DNA from: Tissierellia bacterium
GTDB lineage: Bacteria > Bacillota > Clostridia > Tissierellales > Peptoniphilaceae
DNA: 46,640 bases
NCBI GenBank assembly: GCA_030537855.1
Contig: JAUNVD010000011.1
Span: forward strand, 1-46,640
Direction of reading: 5' to 3'
A model generated the notes under the pieces. The model searched no databases and was not told the origin of the DNA. It saw only the letters and a list, made by a program, of their open reading frames with translations. Shown here one piece after another: positions 17,277-28,011 of this stretch; position 1 is the stretch's first letter, and every line of letters begins with the position of its first letter. The translations under genes and the position numbers were made by a program.

Positions 17277-17916
17277 CTTCTACACCTCTTTTAAATTCAC
17301 CTTCACCTAATTCTACAAAAAGTCTTGTAATATTAGTCTTTGTAATACGACCTATAACAATATATTTACCTGGCTCTTCTTCTTCCACTACAGGTAAAGA
17401 ATCAACATTATGATCTTCAATTCCCTTTGCTGCATCATAAATAGAATCCTTCGGCTTCACAAAAATGACATTAGGCATTCGCGTCATAATAATACCAACA
17501 GGAGTATTATTTAAATCCATTTTACCTAAAGCAGAACGAAGTAAATCTTTTCTAGATACAACACCCATTAAATATCCTTCACTTGTGATAAATATAGATC
17601 CTACATCTTCTAAGAACATAGCAACAATAGAATCATAAATAGAAGATTCCTCATCTAGAACTACAGGTAAACTCATTCGATCATCTACGGTAATTTCTCT
17701 AATTTCTTTTGCAATTAAAGAATTCCTTGTTTTTCCTGTGTAAAAATAGCCTACTTTTGGTCTTGCACCTAAGATTCCCACCATTGTTAAGATAGATAAA
17801 TCAGGGCGAATTGTCGCCCTTGATAAATCTAAAATTTTGGCAATTTGATCTCCTGTGATAGGCTCTTTGTCCTTTACAATATTGATGATTTCATATTGCC
17901 TTTCATTCAGTTCCAA
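17269..17916 (-). CDS. ccpN: Transcriptional regulator CcpN (HTH plus CBS domains)
   Basis: CcpN represses gluconeogenic genes in Bacillus. The protein has an N-terminal winged helix (ITGDQIAKILDLSRATIRPDLSILTMVGIL-type region, residues about 20-55) and two CBS domains (VVLDEESSIYDSIV..., VIFVKPKDSIYDAAKGI...) that bind nucleotides. The TTG at 17916 gives MELNERQ, matching the usual start, with AAAGGTGG 10 nt upstream; a GTG at 17928 overlaps that site. Coupled to the downstream PSRP gene. Confidence 0.92.
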   Translation of the reverse strand: MELNERQYEIINIVKDKEPITGDQIAKILDLSRATIRPDLSILTMVGILGARPKVGYFYTGKTRNSLIAKEIREITVDDRMSLPVVLDEESSIYDSIVAMFLEDVGSIFITSEGYLMGVVSRKDLLRSALGKMDLNNTPVGIIMTRMPNVIFVKPKDSIYDAAKGIEDHNVDSLPVVEEEEPGKYIVIGRITKTNITRLFVELGEGEFKRGVEDE

Positions 17917-17930
17917 AGGGCTCACCACCT

Positions 17931-20015
17931 TTAATCATTTTGTACCAATTTATTAATATCCATGATTCTCTTCATCTTCAAGTCTATCATATGGAGTAAT
18001 GCTAGTCTTGTGTTCCTTAAATTTACATCTTCCGTTAACACCATAACATGATCAAAAAAGTTATGAATCAAAGGGGTTAAGGTATTAAATAAATCAAGAG
18101 CTTCTATAAATTCTTTTTGGTTTATTTTTTGATCTAATTCTAATGTAATCTTGTTGAATTTATGGTATAAATCTATTTCATCTTTTTCTTTTAACAGTTC
18201 ATCTTTTAATTTCATTCCATCTTCATACTTCACAGCAAGATTTGCAAGTCTTGTATATCCATCAATAAAATCTTTCGTATCATGTTCTGCTAACCAGCGA
18301 CGAACACCTTCACTTTTTTCAAAAAGTTCTAATATATCATATGTTTTTGTTGCAAGAATGGCATCTACTATATCATAAGGAATATTCTCATCTAATAACA
18401 TTTGTTTGATCCTTGCCATAAAGAATTCTAGAATATTATTTTTTACCTCTGTATAATTAAATGCCAAGCCCTTTTGTTGGACATAAATATATAGAGAATA
18501 ATCTAAAATCGTATCTAAAGGAAGATCCCATTTATGTTTATTAATCATATGGATAATTCCAATTGCCGCCCTTCGTAAGGCAAAGGGATCTTGAGAGCCC
18601 GTTGGTTTTAGTCCAATGGCAAATAAACCGGTAATCGAATCTAATTTGTCAGAGAGAGATAATATCGTTCCTGTAGTGGACTCTGGTAAGTCATCATCAG
18701 CATAGGCAGGTAAATACTGTTCTCGAATTGCCTGAGCAACAATTTTTTCCTCTCCAGACTTTAAGGCATACACTTCACCCATTTCACCTTGTAATTCTGT
18801 AAATTCTTGAACCATATTCGTTGTTAAATCACTTTTCGAAAGGAAGGCTGCACGGTCAACAGCTTCTACAGTTTCTTCTGCAACTTCTAATACAAGGCCT
18901 ACTTTTTCCACTAGTTCTCGAATTCTTTTAGTCTTATCTTTTAAGGTTCCCAGTTGTTCTTGAAAAATAATACCTTTTAAAGCATCTACACGTTCTTCTA
19001 GTGATACTTTCAAATCTTCTTCAAAGAAAAACTTTGCATCTTCCAGTCGGGCACCTAAGACTTTTTCATTCCCTTCTGCTACAATATCTGCATATTCATC
19101 ATTACCATTACGGATAGTAATAAAATAAGGCATCAAATTCCCAGTACTATTGTAAATTGGGATATAGCGTAAATGCTCACGCATAGGGGTTGTAATAACA
19201 TCAGGAGGTAAGTTTAAATACTCTTCCTTAATGTTTCCTACAATAGGTGTGGGATATTCCACAATATATGTTAACTCATCAAGAAGATCTGGATCATCTT
19301 TAATTTCTCCCCCAAGAGACTTCGCCATCCGAGCTGATTCATATTTAATTTTTTCTTTTCTCTTCACTTGATCCACAATGACATAATTTTCTTCCAACAC
19401 TTTTTCATAGGAGTCCACATCTGAAAGAGTGATAGTAGAGCTTCCTAAGAAACGATGACCTCTAGTAACATTCCCAACAGGTATCCCTTCAAAATCAAAG
19501 GGGATTACTTCATTATTCCATATAGACATTACCCAACGAATGGGACGAGCAAATCTAATATTCTTTCCTCCCCAACGCATATTTTTTGGAAAATGAACTT
19601 TTCTAATTAAATCTCCTATTTCTTCTTGAATGTATTCCTTTGTGGACCTACCTTTTTTAAATATGTTCCCAAAAATATATTCATTGCCCTTTACTTCCTT
19701 AATTTCCAAATCCTCTTCTGTAATTCCTTGTGATTTCATAAATCCAAGTAATGGTTTTGTTGGATTTCCATCTGCATCATAAGAAATTTTAACTGTTGGT
19801 CCTTTTATCTCTAGTTTTTCATCTTTTTCAGTTTCAGCAATATCTTCTATAATTATTGTTAACCGTCTAGGCGTAGCCAAGGTCCTAATATTTCCATAAC
19901 GAATATTATGTTCATCTAAACCTTCGGATATTTTTTCCCGTAGTTGATTTAAGCCAAAGTCTACATATCTTGCAGGTAATTCTTCAACGCCAATTTCTAA
20001 TAAATATTTATTCAA
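17931..20015 (-). CDS. glyS: Glycyl-tRNA synthetase beta subunit
   Basis: The large subunit of the alpha2-beta2 type enzyme, about 694 residues. It starts [18 protein letters not shown], the family start, from a TTG with AGGTGA 5 nt upstream; a GTG three codons earlier overlaps the RBS. Visible marks are [28 protein letters not shown] and the anticodon-binding region at the C-terminus. It overlaps glyQ by 8 nt. No T-box precedes the pair. Confidence 0.96.
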   Translation of the reverse strand: MNKYLLEIGVEELPARYVDFGLNQLREKISEGLDEHNIRYGNIRTLATPRRLTIIIEDIAETEKDEKLEIKGPTVKISYDADGNPTKPLLGFMKSQGITEEDLEIKEVKGNEYIFGNIFKKGRSTKEYIQEEIGDLIRKVHFPKNMRWGGKNIRFARPIRWVMSIWNNEVIPFDFEGIPVGNVTRGHRFLGSSTITLSDVDSYEKVLEENYVIVDQVKRKEKIKYESARMAKSLGGEIKDDPDLLDELTYIVEYPTPIVGNIKEEYLNLPPDVITTPMREHLRYIPIYNSTGNLMPYFITIRNGNDEYADIVAEGNEKVLGARLEDAKFFFEEDLKVSLEERVDALKGIIFQEQLGTLKDKTKRIRELVEKVGLVLEVAEETVEAVDRAAFLSKSDLTTNMVQEFTELQGEMGEVYALKSGEEKIVAQAIREQYLPAYADDDLPESTTGTILSLSDKLDSITGLFAIGLKPTGSQDPFALRRAAIGIIHMINKHKWDLPLDTILDYSLYIYVQQKGLAFNYTEVKNNILEFFMARIKQMLLDENIPYDIVDAILATKTYDILELFEKSEGVRRWLAEHDTKDFIDGYTRLANLAVKYEDGMKLKDELLKEKDEIDLYHKFNKITLELDQKINQKEFIEALDLFNTLTPLIHNFFDHVMVLTEDVNLRNTRLALLHMIDLKMKRIMDINKLVQND

Positions 20016-20895
20016 GATTTTCACCTGCTTTCTTTAACAATGGGTAGCCCATTTCTTTTCTTTGTTCCAAATATTTTGCAGCCACTTTACGGGCTAGGTT
20101 ACGAACTCTACCAATATAACCTGTTCGTTCTGAAACAGATATTGCCCCTCTAGCATCTAGTACATTAAAAGTATGGGAACATTTTAAAACATAATCATAA
20201 CTAGGAAGGACTAAACCCTTTTCGATAACTCTTTCAGCTTCCTTTTCATAAGTTGTAAATAGGGTCTTTAACATATCCACATCTGCAAAGTCAAAACTAT
20301 ATACTGAATGTTCATATTCTGCTGTGTGGAAAATATCTCCATATTTAATATTTTCATTCCAAGTAATATCATATACATTGTCCACATCTTGGAGATACAT
20401 AGCGATTCGCTCAAGGCCATAGGTCAGTTCAGCTGACTCTAAATCACAGTTAATACCTCCAACTTGTTGGAAATAAGTAAATTGAGTGATTTCCATACCA
20501 TCTAGCCAAACTTCCCAGCCAAGACCCCAAGCACCTAATGTAGGCGCTTCCCAATTGTCTTCAACAAATCGGATATCATGCTTTTTCACATCAATGCCTA
20601 TAGCAACTAGACTATTTAAATAAAGCTCTTGAATATCTTCTGGGGAAGGTTTGATAATGACCTGTAACTGATGATGTTGATAAAGTCTATTTGGATTTTC
20701 TCCATATCGAGCATCTGCTGGTCGACGAGATGGTTCCACATATACGGTCTTCCAGGGCTCAGGTCCCAAAGCTTTCATAAAAGTATAGGGATTCATTGTC
20801 CCTGCTCCCTTTTCCATATCATAAGGCTCCATAATAATACAGCCTTTTTCTTTCCAATACATTTGTAATGTTTGCATCAAATCTTGAAAATGCAT
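20008..20895 (-). CDS. glyQ: Glycyl-tRNA synthetase alpha subunit
   Basis: The catalytic small subunit of bacterial glycyl-tRNA synthetase, 295 residues. It shows the class II core: [59 protein letters not shown] and [19 protein letters not shown] 7 nt upstream. Its start is 16 nt after recO, so glyQS is cotranscribed with recO-era and no leader T-box fits in the gap. Confidence 0.97.
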   Translation of the reverse strand: MHFQDLMQTLQMYWKEKGCIIMEPYDMEKGAGTMNPYTFMKALGPEPWKTVYVEPSRRPADARYGENPNRLYQHHQLQVIIKPSPEDIQELYLNSLVAIGIDVKKHDIRFVEDNWEAPTLGAWGLGWEVWLDGMEITQFTYFQQVGGINCDLESAELTYGLERIAMYLQDVDNVYDITWNENIKYGDIFHTAEYEHSVYSFDFADVDMLKTLFTTYEKEAERVIEKGLVLPSYDYVLKCSHTFNVLDARGAISVSERTGYIGRVRNLARKVAAKYLEQRKEMGYPLLKKAGENLE

Positions 20896-20911
20896 GCTCT
20901 CCTCCTTACCA

Positions 20912-21649
20912 TTATGGTAATAATTTTATGGAATTAAAATTCCTAATTTCTAAGTGATATTGTAACCCCTCTAATACAAGATTTATAATATCACGAACAA
21001 TATCTTTCTCTATATCCATTTCTAACAGTTGATCTAACGAAGAATATAATATCTTTCTAAAGTAATAAATTGTTTTCTCTCCATGTTCTAAAATCTTACT
21101 TGTTTTTGAAAAACAATTGGAGCACAAAACTCCTCCAGAAATATCATATCTTTGTAAACTACTTACCTTACTTCTACATTTTATACAAAAATCTAAACTT
21201 GGACGAAATCCTAGAAACGCCATTAATTTTACTAGAAAGCCACAAACTAAAATATCTTCTCTAAAGGTCTTTTCCAGTAAACGATAGGACTTTTTTAATA
21301 AAAAAAATGATTTTGTATTTACTTCCTCTTCTTGTAAAGATTTTAAGACAACTTCAGCCATAAGGGATGCAGCAATAATTTTATCATAAGATGACCGTAA
21401 TTTCATCGGCATATGATTGATTTGTCCTTCTCTTACATAGAAAAAATGATTTCCTTTCGTTAGACGAAAAGTCCCTTCTGTAAAAGGCTGACTTAGTGAA
21501 ACATAGGGACTTTTTGGTAGGTAAGCTCCTTTTACCATAACAGGTACAATTCCTAGGGTTTCTGTAAAAAGTCGGATAATCTTAGAACTATCTCCATATC
21601 TCATATCGTCCAAGACAATCCCTTGGGTCTTTACCTTAACTGTATCCAA
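20912..21649 (-). CDS. recO: DNA repair protein RecO
   Basis: RecO loads RecA with RecR at gaps. The 245-residue protein has the N-terminal OB fold ([23 protein letters not shown]-type start) and a zinc-finger pair CIKC and CSNC at about residues 155-177. It starts at a TTG and overlaps era by 14 nt. The era-recO-glyQS order is a standard Firmicutes arrangement. Confidence 0.93.
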   Translation of the reverse strand: MDTVKVKTQGIVLDDMRYGDSSKIIRLFTETLGIVPVMVKGAYLPKSPYVSLSQPFTEGTFRLTKGNHFFYVREGQINHMPMKLRSSYDKIIAASLMAEVVLKSLQEEEVNTKSFFLLKKSYRLLEKTFREDILVCGFLVKLMAFLGFRPSLDFCIKCRSKVSSLQRYDISGGVLCSNCFSKTSKILEHGEKTIYYFRKILYSSLDQLLEMDIEKDIVRDIINLVLEGLQYHLEIRNFNSIKLLP

Positions 21650-22526
21650 ATCTTCTCACTTTATCCTCTTTTTCTCGCCAATTTTTTGATACCTTTACCC
21701 AAAGTTGTAAATTTACCTGAATATCCAATAAATGTTCAATATCTTTTCTAGCTAAAACTCCAATAGATTTTAACATTTTTCCTTGTTTACCTATAATAAT
21801 ACCTTTATGAGATTCCCTCTCTACAAAAATAGTTCCTTGAACATCCATTAAATTTTTATCTTTTCGTATCTTCATGGAGTCAATAGATACTGCAATTCCA
21901 TGAGGCACCTCTTCATTTAAACGATATAAAGCTTTTTCTCTTATAATCTCACTTACAATGAATTTTTCCGGCTGATCAATAATCATGTCTTCAGGAAAAT
22001 ATTGAGGCCCTTCTGGCAAATATCCTTTTAGTGTTTCAACATAATTCTTTACATTGTCCCCATTAAGAGCAGAAATAGGAATGATTTCTTCAAACAATTG
22101 TAATTTTTCATATTTTTCAATTAAAGGCAATAGTTCTTCCTTCTTCACAGCATCCACTTTATTTATTAATAAAATAATAGGTGTTTGTCCCTTTAAAGAC
22201 TGTAAAGCCTGGAAAATATATTGATCCATTTCTCCTATTTTAGGACTAGTATCCACAATACATGTAATGACATCTACTTCTTTTAAGGTTTCTTTTGAGG
22301 TATCCAACATATACTTACCTAGGGAATTTTTTGGTTTTTGTATTCCTGGTGTATCTAAAAATATAATTTGACAAGAATCTTCAGAATAAATCATTTTGAT
22401 TTTATTTCTAGTTGTTTGTGGCTTATCAGATATGATGGAAAGTTTTTCACCTATAATTCTATTTAATAAAGTACTTTTACCAACATTTGGTCTTCCGATT
22501 ATTGTTACAAATCCGGATCTATACAT
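21636..22526 (-). CDS. era: GTPase Era
   Basis: Era binds 16S rRNA and aids 30S assembly. The 296-residue protein has GRPNVGKSTLLN (G1), PQTTRNK (G2), DTPGI (G3) and NKVDA (G4) motifs, then the C-terminal KH domain with GIIIGKQGKMLKSIG. It directly follows cdd. Confidence 0.97.
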   Translation of the reverse strand: MYRSGFVTIIGRPNVGKSTLLNRIIGEKLSIISDKPQTTRNKIKMIYSEDSCQIIFLDTPGIQKPKNSLGKYMLDTSKETLKEVDVITCIVDTSPKIGEMDQYIFQALQSLKGQTPIILLINKVDAVKKEELLPLIEKYEKLQLFEEIIPISALNGDNVKNYVETLKGYLPEGPQYFPEDMIIDQPEKFIVSEIIREKALYRLNEEVPHGIAVSIDSMKIRKDKNLMDVQGTIFVERESHKGIIIGKQGKMLKSIGVLARKDIEHLLDIQVNLQLWVKVSKNWREKEDKVRRFGYS

Positions 22527-22928
22527 TTATTCATCTCCTTTATGTAATGCTTCAGGGCCAAAGCTATGTGGTAGCAAGTCATCTAAAGAATAAATACGAT
22601 AATCACTTTCATCTTTTGCCACTATAACTTGAGCATTTGGACCAAATTCACGAATCACTTGACGACAAACTCCACATGGATATGTGTAATCTTCATCTCC
22701 TACAATGACAATTCGTCTAATACCATAATGACCTTCTGAAATTCCTTTAAAAATTGCTGTTCTTTCTGCACAAATTGTAGGAGAATATGAAGCAATTTCA
22801 ATATTACACCCAGTAAAAATTTCTCCTTCTATCGTTTCTAAAGCAGCTCCCACATGAAACCCTGAGTAGGGAACATAAGCCCCCTTTTTAGCATCAATTG
22901 CTAATTTTATTAAATCCTTAATTTCCAT
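22527..22928 (-). CDS. cdd: Cytidine deaminase
   Basis: A 133-residue, tetrameric-type zinc cytidine deaminase in pyrimidine salvage. CAERTAIF (zinc Cys and catalytic Glu) and PCGVCRQV (two zinc Cys) are present, as is YSGFHVGAAL at the substrate site. It sits between dgkA and era with no gap, as in many Firmicutes. Confidence 0.96.
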   Translation of the reverse strand: MEIKDLIKLAIDAKKGAYVPYSGFHVGAALETIEGEIFTGCNIEIASYSPTICAERTAIFKGISEGHYGIRRIVIVGDEDYTYPCGVCRQVIREFGPNAQVIVAKDESDYRIYSLDDLLPHSFGPEALHKGDE

Positions 22929-22932
22929 AACT

Positions 22933-23640
22933 TCACCCTATCCATTGAAAAACAATAATAGCCACCAAAGTACCAAGAATTGCACCTAAAATAACTTCTG
23001 AAGTTTTATGAATCTTACCTTCAACACGGCTTTCTGCTACTAATAAAGCCAATCCTAAAGATAGTGTAGTCACAAGTCCATTCATGGCAATTAAAGAAAC
23101 TATCGTTCCCATACAAAAAGCTAATGCAGCATGACCACTTACAGCTCCTCCTTGAAAAAAAGTGCCTCCACTTCGTCGCATTCCTAATAATTTTCCACCT
23201 ATTATAAATAAAAGAACTAGAATAAGAGCAACAAAAGTTAAATGAGGGCTGGAGTTTCTAAGCTTTATAATTAATAAATCTGATCTTGCAGTAAATCGTT
23301 CAAAAAATAATAAATAGCCAATGACCGCTGCATTTAAGGCAGAAATTAAAACAGCTCCAGCAGCAATATCTTTTGCTAATTTTGCCACAGGATTATAACT
23401 TTGTGTAATTAAATCTATTGTTCGTTCAATTGCAGTATTGATTAATTCTGAAACCAAAACAAATGTTACAGAAATAAACAGAAGCATAAATTCTGTTCTA
23501 GTAAAATTAAAAAATAAACTACTACCTACTACAGCTATGGCAACAAGGTAATGAATCTTCATATTCCTTTCTGTTTGTATAGAAGAAATAATCCCTTGTA
23601 CCGCATGATTAAACGAAGAAATAAAATTCCCTTTCTTCAT
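22933..23640 (-). CDS. dgkA: DgkA-type undecaprenol kinase fused to a PAP2 phosphatase domain
   Basis: A 235-residue membrane protein with two parts. Residues 1-120 are the DgkA fold: FNHAVQGI, the ELINTAIERTIDLI catalytic segment, and AKDIAAGAVL. Gram-positive DgkA phosphorylates undecaprenol to the lipid carrier of wall synthesis. Residues about 130-235 are a PAP2 phosphatase-like domain with GGAVSGHAAL (normally PSGH) and ESRVEGKIHKTSEVILG (SRxxxxxH). Together they could form a lipid phosphate cycle. The fusion is known in clostridia. It overlaps ybeY by 4 nt. Confidence 0.9.
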   Translation of the reverse strand: MKKGNFISSFNHAVQGIISSIQTERNMKIHYLVAIAVVGSSLFFNFTRTEFMLLFISVTFVLVSELINTAIERTIDLITQSYNPVAKLAKDIAAGAVLISALNAAVIGYLLFFERFTARSDLLIIKLRNSSPHLTFVALILVLLFIIGGKLLGMRRSGGTFFQGGAVSGHAALAFCMGTIVSLIAMNGLVTTLSLGLALLVAESRVEGKIHKTSEVILGAILGTLVAIIVFQWIG

Positions 23641-24104
23641 GGCCCTTCCTCTCGATTAATACCTAAAAATTCCATAATTACTTTTTCTCGATCTCGCATA
23701 AGAGTTCTCTCCTTTTGATCTTCGTGGTCATACCCTAGTAAATGTAATAGGGAGTGAACCGTTAAATAAGAAAGCTCTCGTTGTTCAGAATGTCCAAATT
23801 CCTTGGCTTGCTCCATAACTCGATCCATATTGATAATAATATCACCAAGAACTTTTGTACCGTCTGGGAGCTCTTCCTCTAATGGAAAACTTAAAACATC
23901 TGTAATTTTATCAATACCACGAAATTCGTGATTGATTTCACGAATTTCATCTGGTTCTACAATACTCACACTTACTTCCCAAGGAGGAAAAACACCTTCT
24001 ATTCCCAAAGCTTTTGTTATAACATCCTCTAGAAATTCTAAGGTCTCGTTAGATATCTCACGTATATTTTGACGATTGTCAATATAAATCCTACCTTCAA
24101 CCAT
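23637..24104 (-). CDS. ybeY: Endoribonuclease YbeY
   Basis: YbeY is a zinc RNase for 16S rRNA 3' maturation and rRNA quality control. The 155-residue protein carries the signature SLLHLLGYDHEDQ(K)ER (three zinc His) near the C-terminus. The ATG at 24104 is preferred over an upstream GTG whose Shine-Dalgarno spacing is zero. It overlaps phoH by 8 nt. In most Firmicutes a pgpH (7TM-HD) gene sits between phoH and ybeY; it is absent here. Confidence 0.93.
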   Translation of the reverse strand: MVEGRIYIDNRQNIREISNETLEFLEDVITKALGIEGVFPPWEVSVSIVEPDEIREINHEFRGIDKITDVLSFPLEEELPDGTKVLGDIIINMDRVMEQAKEFGHSEQRELSYLTVHSLLHLLGYDHEDQKERTLMRDREKVIMEFLGINREEGP

Positions 24105-25086
24105 TTTTCTTCTCTTCACCTTTTATTTCATTGGATTTCTTTTCCCATCGATCATAAGCATCAATAATCCTTTGTACCAAAGGATGACGAACAATATCAT
24201 TTCTTGTTAGATATACAATACCAATACCATTTACATCTTTTAAAATTTTAAGAACCGATTTTAAACCTGATTGTTTCCCACGAGGTAAATCTACTTGAGT
24301 AATATCCCCTGTTATAATAGCCTTGGATCCATATCCTAAACGAGTTAAAAACATTTTCATTTGTTCATTTGTTGTATTTTGAGCTTCATCTAAAATAACA
24401 TAGGCCCCATCTAAAGTTCTTCCACGCATATAGGCCAATGGTGCTATTTCAATCATACCCTTTTCTACGTATTTTTGATAGGTATCATATCCAAAAATTT
24501 CAAACAAAGCATCATATAATGGACGTAGATAAGGGTCTACTTTCATTTGTAAGTCCCCAGGTAAAAAACCTAAACTTTCTCCAGCTTCCACAGCTGGCCT
24601 AGTTAGAATAATTCGATTAACCTCTTTGTTTTTAAATGCACGAATGGCATTAGCCATAGCTAAGTATGTTTTCCCTGTTCCTGCAGGACCTATTCCAAAA
24701 ACAATATCATTTTTTTCCATTGCATCTAAATATCTTTTTTGTCCTAAAGTCTTAGCTCTAATTCCACGCCCCATAGAAGTATATACTACTATTTTATCCA
24801 TTAATTGGGAAATGTTAATATTCTTTCCTTGTTTAATAAGGTCTAAACAATATCGAACATCACTAATGTGTAGTTTCTTTTGTTGTTTTAAAATCTCAAT
24901 TAATGTTAATAATAACTTCTTTGTCTTTTCTGTATTTTCTTCATCTCCATAAATAGCAAGACGATTTTCTTCTAATCGTATTTTCGTACCTAAACCGGCT
25001 TCAATCACCTTTATATTTTCATCTAGCCTTCCAAATAAGGAAGAAATATATGGATCTCGTTGAATATCTATAAATTCTTCTGCCAT
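24097..25086 (-). CDS. phoH: PhoH family ATPase
   Basis: A 329-residue PhoH-like protein with an N-terminal RNA-binding-like segment and a superfamily 1 ATPase core: Walker A GPAGTGKTYLAMANAI, Walker B YVILDEAQNTTNEQMK. The family is linked to RNA metabolism and usually sits beside ybeY, as here. The ATG at 25086 has GAGGAGTGA upstream; the upstream TTG overlaps it. Confidence 0.93.
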   Translation of the reverse strand: MAEEFIDIQRDPYISSLFGRLDENIKVIEAGLGTKIRLEENRLAIYGDEENTEKTKKLLLTLIEILKQQKKLHISDVRYCLDLIKQGKNINISQLMDKIVVYTSMGRGIRAKTLGQKRYLDAMEKNDIVFGIGPAGTGKTYLAMANAIRAFKNKEVNRIILTRPAVEAGESLGFLPGDLQMKVDPYLRPLYDALFEIFGYDTYQKYVEKGMIEIAPLAYMRGRTLDGAYVILDEAQNTTNEQMKMFLTRLGYGSKAIITGDITQVDLPRGKQSGLKSVLKILKDVNGIGIVYLTRNDIVRHPLVQRIIDAYDRWEKKSNEIKGEEKKNG

Positions 25087-25119
25087 GAATGTATCACTCC
25101 TCTTCAATAAAAATAAGAG

Positions 25120-25145
25120 AATGAGGATACTATCCTCATTTTCTC
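25120..25145 (-). terminator. Hairpin between the 168-aa gene and phoH
   Basis: AATGAGGATA (25120-25129) and TATCCTCATT (25131-25140) form a tight inverted repeat overlapping the end of the upstream gene; the minus strand continues with CTCTTATTTTT. It may attenuate readthrough into phoH. Confidence 0.5.
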
Positions 25146-25642
25146 ATTGCTTTTGGTTTTCCCAATATTTCAGAAAGAATAATGCCTTCTATCCAAGGAT
25201 TTTCCTCTTCTAAATCTATGATTTCATAATCAAATATTTCCTCTTTTGAGTCTTCTTTATCTTCTGTAAAGTCTCTATTATATTTTTCTCGGGCAAGACG
25301 TACATCGTCTCTTCTTCCGTCAATGGCTTCACTAATTTGAGCTTTTACTTCTCTTTCTTCAAAGGAAGATGAAGGTACCCCTATTGATTCATGAGCCCCT
25401 TGTACTGATTTTTCATCTTTCCTTCGTATGATCCCTCTCTCTTGAAGAGCTTGAGAAAGATTCTTTGAAGTGGTATCTTTTCTTTCCGTTTCCCATTGAT
25501 TTTTAAAAATTTCTATAAACTGATCGAAATCACTATTTTTTTTAATAAGCTTTTTATTCTTGTCTTTTTTCTTTTTTCCTCTTTTTGTATAATTCATTGT
25601 GATTGCAAGGTATATAATAATGGGCAAAAGAACTTTAAACAT
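25136..25642 (-). CDS. Hypothetical charged protein with N-terminal membrane segment
   Basis: A 168-residue protein I do not recognise. It has a short hydrophobic N-terminus ([16 protein letters not shown]), a lysine-rich patch (KRGKKKKDKNKK), a long charged helical middle, and a C-terminal motif WIEGIILSEILGKPKAMRK. It starts 1 nt inside the floA stop and lies where spore-formers carry yqfC and yqfD. The RBS is AAAGGATA. The conserved-looking C-terminus suggests selection rather than noise. A link to the flotillin is only inferred from position. Confidence 0.75.
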   Translation of the reverse strand: MFKVLLPIIIYLAITMNYTKRGKKKKDKNKKLIKKNSDFDQFIEIFKNQWETERKDTTSKNLSQALQERGIIRRKDEKSVQGAHESIGVPSSSFEEREVKAQISEAIDGRRDDVRLAREKYNRDFTEDKEDSKEEIFDYEIIDLEEENPWIEGIILSEILGKPKAMRK

Positions 25643-26646
25643 TATTTATCCTTTCTTTCTCCATGATTTTTTTTCGGTTCCCCTGCTTTGGCAATACTAT
25701 TTCTCATGTCAGTATCAGAAATTATATTCTTCATAGAATAATAATCTAAGACTCCTAAATTACCTTCACCAAGAGCCCTGGCAATGGCCAATGGAACCTC
25801 GGATTCTGCCTCTACTACTTTAGCTTTCATAGCTTCTACTTCTGCACGCATCTCTTGTTCTTTTGCAAGGGCCATAGCACGACGCTCAGAAGCTTTTGCT
25901 TCAGCTATACGTTTATCTGCCTCAGCCTGATCTGTTTGTAATCTAGCACCAATATTTCGAGCCACATCCACATCTGCAATATCTATAGATAGTATTTCAA
26001 ATGCAGTCCCTGAATCTAAACCTTTTTGCAATACTACCTTGGAGATGGAATCAGGGTTCTCTAACACATTTTTATAGGAAGAGGAACTACCCACTGTAGT
26101 TACAATACCTTCTCCAACACGGGCAATAATCGTTTCTTCCCCAGCCCCTCCAACTAAACGGTCAATATTAGCACGGACGGTAACTTTAGCTTTAGCAATT
26201 ACCTCAATACCATCTTGGGCAACAGCTGCAATATTGGGAGTTTCAATAACTTTTGGATTAACACTAACCTGTACTGCTTCTAGAACATTTCTCCCTGCCA
26301 AATCAATAGCTGCAGCTTGTTCAAATTCTAAAAGTATATTAGCTCTTTGAGCAGCAATTAATGCATCAACTAAAGTATTTACATTTCCTCCTGCTAAATA
26401 ATGAGCTTCTAAATTCTCTATTTTTAAATCAAGACCTGCTTTTGTTGCCTTAATAATTGGGCCAACAATTTTTCTTGGCGCTACACGTCTTAATCTCATA
26501 CCAATCAAAGTTGAAATCTTAATCTTCACACCTGAGAAAAATGCAGTAATCCATAATCCTACAGGTACAAATGTAAAGAACAAAATAATAAGTACAACTA
26601 TAAGTAAAAGAATGATACCTCCACCTAAAAATCCTCTGTCTAACAT
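25642..26646 (-). CDS. floA: Flotillin-like protein FloA
   Basis: A 334-residue membrane scaffold protein that organises functional membrane microdomains. The N-terminal membrane hairpin ([19 protein letters not shown]) is followed by the SPFH-like domain ([34 protein letters not shown]-type strands) and a helical coiled-coil with alternating Ala/Glu ([20 protein letters not shown]). It is coupled to the nfeD gene with a 1-nt gap; the pair yqeZ-yqfA is conserved in Bacillus. Confidence 0.94.
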   Translation of the reverse strand: MLDRGFLGGGIILLLIVVLIILFFTFVPVGLWITAFFSGVKIKISTLIGMRLRRVAPRKIVGPIIKATKAGLDLKIENLEAHYLAGGNVNTLVDALIAAQRANILLEFEQAAAIDLAGRNVLEAVQVSVNPKVIETPNIAAVAQDGIEVIAKAKVTVRANIDRLVGGAGEETIIARVGEGIVTTVGSSSSYKNVLENPDSISKVVLQKGLDSGTAFEILSIDIADVDVARNIGARLQTDQAEADKRIAEAKASERRAMALAKEQEMRAEVEAMKAKVVEAESEVPLAIARALGEGNLGVLDYYSMKNIISDTDMRNSIAKAGEPKKNHGERKDK

Positions 26647-26647
26647 A

Positions 26648-27925
26648 TTAGACCCTCCTTACAAAAATTTTTGATCCTTCAATACGTTCAATACGAATTG
26701 TTTGCGACTGTTCTATATAAGCTCCTTCAGATAGTGCATCATATCGATTGCCCTGAATTGATATAAAACCACTCGGTTTTAAATCAGATACAGCAATTCC
26801 CATATCTCCCACATTTACTTCTGGAGTTTTTGTACTATAGTAACCTCTTTCTCCTGTAGAACTGGTATTTAAAGTTATTTTTTCTACTAATGGTGATTTT
26901 AGACCTTTTTTAATTAATATAACTGTTACAACCCCTGTTATAATCATAGCAATAGCAAGAGTTGTTAAAGCAATTTCTAAGGATTCCATAGCCAATACCA
27001 AACCAATGACAACAGAAATAATTCCTAAAATTCCAGGTAACCCAAAACCAGGTACAAAAATTTCAATAACGATTAATAATAGTCCTAGAATAAAAAGTCC
27101 TAAAGCAAAATAATTAGAATATCCTGCTAATATATTTCCTAAGAAAAATGTACCAAATGCTAAAATACTAAGAGATCCTCCAACTCCAAATCCTGGAGTA
27201 AATATTTCAACAACAAATGCTACCATACCAATAGCAATTAGTGCTGTGGTAATAACTGGATTAGATATAATAGAAGCTAGTTTCACTGCGATACTTGGAT
27301 CAAATGTTTCTATTTCACTTTTCGGAAGGGACATAAATTCTAGGATTTCATGTTCATTCTTTACTACTTTATCCGTTACCCCTAAATCTAAACTCTCTTT
27401 TGCCGTTAAATTAACAAGTTTTCCTTTTGTGGTAATTCCATCTAATTCATAACTTGAGTCTGCCATTGCTTCAATTACTGTTGTATTCTTTCCTCTCAAT
27501 TCAGCTGTATCACGAAGTAATGATCTCCAAAAGGATAGATTTTTTTCTGTATTGGGGATAGGTTCAGCACTTCCTATGGTAGAGTTTTGATTCATAACCA
27601 TATGTTCCGAAGCGACTGCTAAAAGAACTCCAGCAGATTCCGCTTTATTATTCACATAAGAAACCGTTAGTATATCAGTGTTAATAATTACATTTTTGAT
27701 TTTTTCTGCAGATACTACCATTCCTCCATAAGTATCAATGTCAAAAATGATTCCTACTTTACCAGTGTCCTCAGCATGCTGAATTCCATCTTCCACATAT
27801 TTAACCATAGCTCGATTTATTTCTCCATGAATCGGTATCACTAAAACTTCCTGATTGTTCCCCAGAACAGTACTGGAAAACAATAAGATACCTAATAGAG
27901 AAAGGACGGTTATTAATCTTTTCAT
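26648..27925 (-). CDS. nfeD: NfeD family membrane-bound serine protease
   Basis: A long NfeD (YqeZ-like) protein, 425 residues, the partner of flotillins. After a signal sequence ([19 protein letters not shown]) comes a ClpP-like domain with the nucleophile Ser region [14 protein letters not shown] and GSAEPI, then four or five membrane helices (about 230-340), and the C-terminal NfeD OB fold ([26 protein letters not shown]). The protease dyad Lys is likely near residue 145. It has its own promoter. Confidence 0.92.
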   Translation of the reverse strand: MKRLITVLSLLGILLFSSTVLGNNQEVLVIPIHGEINRAMVKYVEDGIQHAEDTGKVGIIFDIDTYGGMVVSAEKIKNVIINTDILTVSYVNNKAESAGVLLAVASEHMVMNQNSTIGSAEPIPNTEKNLSFWRSLLRDTAELRGKNTTVIEAMADSSYELDGITTKGKLVNLTAKESLDLGVTDKVVKNEHEILEFMSLPKSEIETFDPSIAVKLASIISNPVITTALIAIGMVAFVVEIFTPGFGVGGSLSILAFGTFFLGNILAGYSNYFALGLFILGLLLIVIEIFVPGFGLPGILGIISVVIGLVLAMESLEIALTTLAIAMIITGVVTVILIKKGLKSPLVEKITLNTSSTGERGYYSTKTPEVNVGDMGIAVSDLKPSGFISIQGNRYDALSEGAYIEQSQTIRIERIEGSKIFVRRV

Positions 27926-27954
27926 ATTAACCCCCTTTAATATCCGATTTGTTT

Positions 27955-27983
27955 TATATATATCCTTATTTATGGTATTTCAA
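27955..27983 (-). promoter_or_regulatory. Promoter of nfeD-floA
   Basis: Minus-strand TTGAAA (plus 27978-27983) and TATATA (plus 27955-27960), spacing 17 bp, 30 bp before the start codon. Confidence 0.5.
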
Positions 27984-28011
27984 TCTTTTTATAAGGTACC
28001 TTGTCAAAAAG

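Noticed and set aside
20880-20915. Possible T-box leader in front of glyQS.
   Set aside because: Only 16 bp separate recO and glyQ, so no T-box fits.
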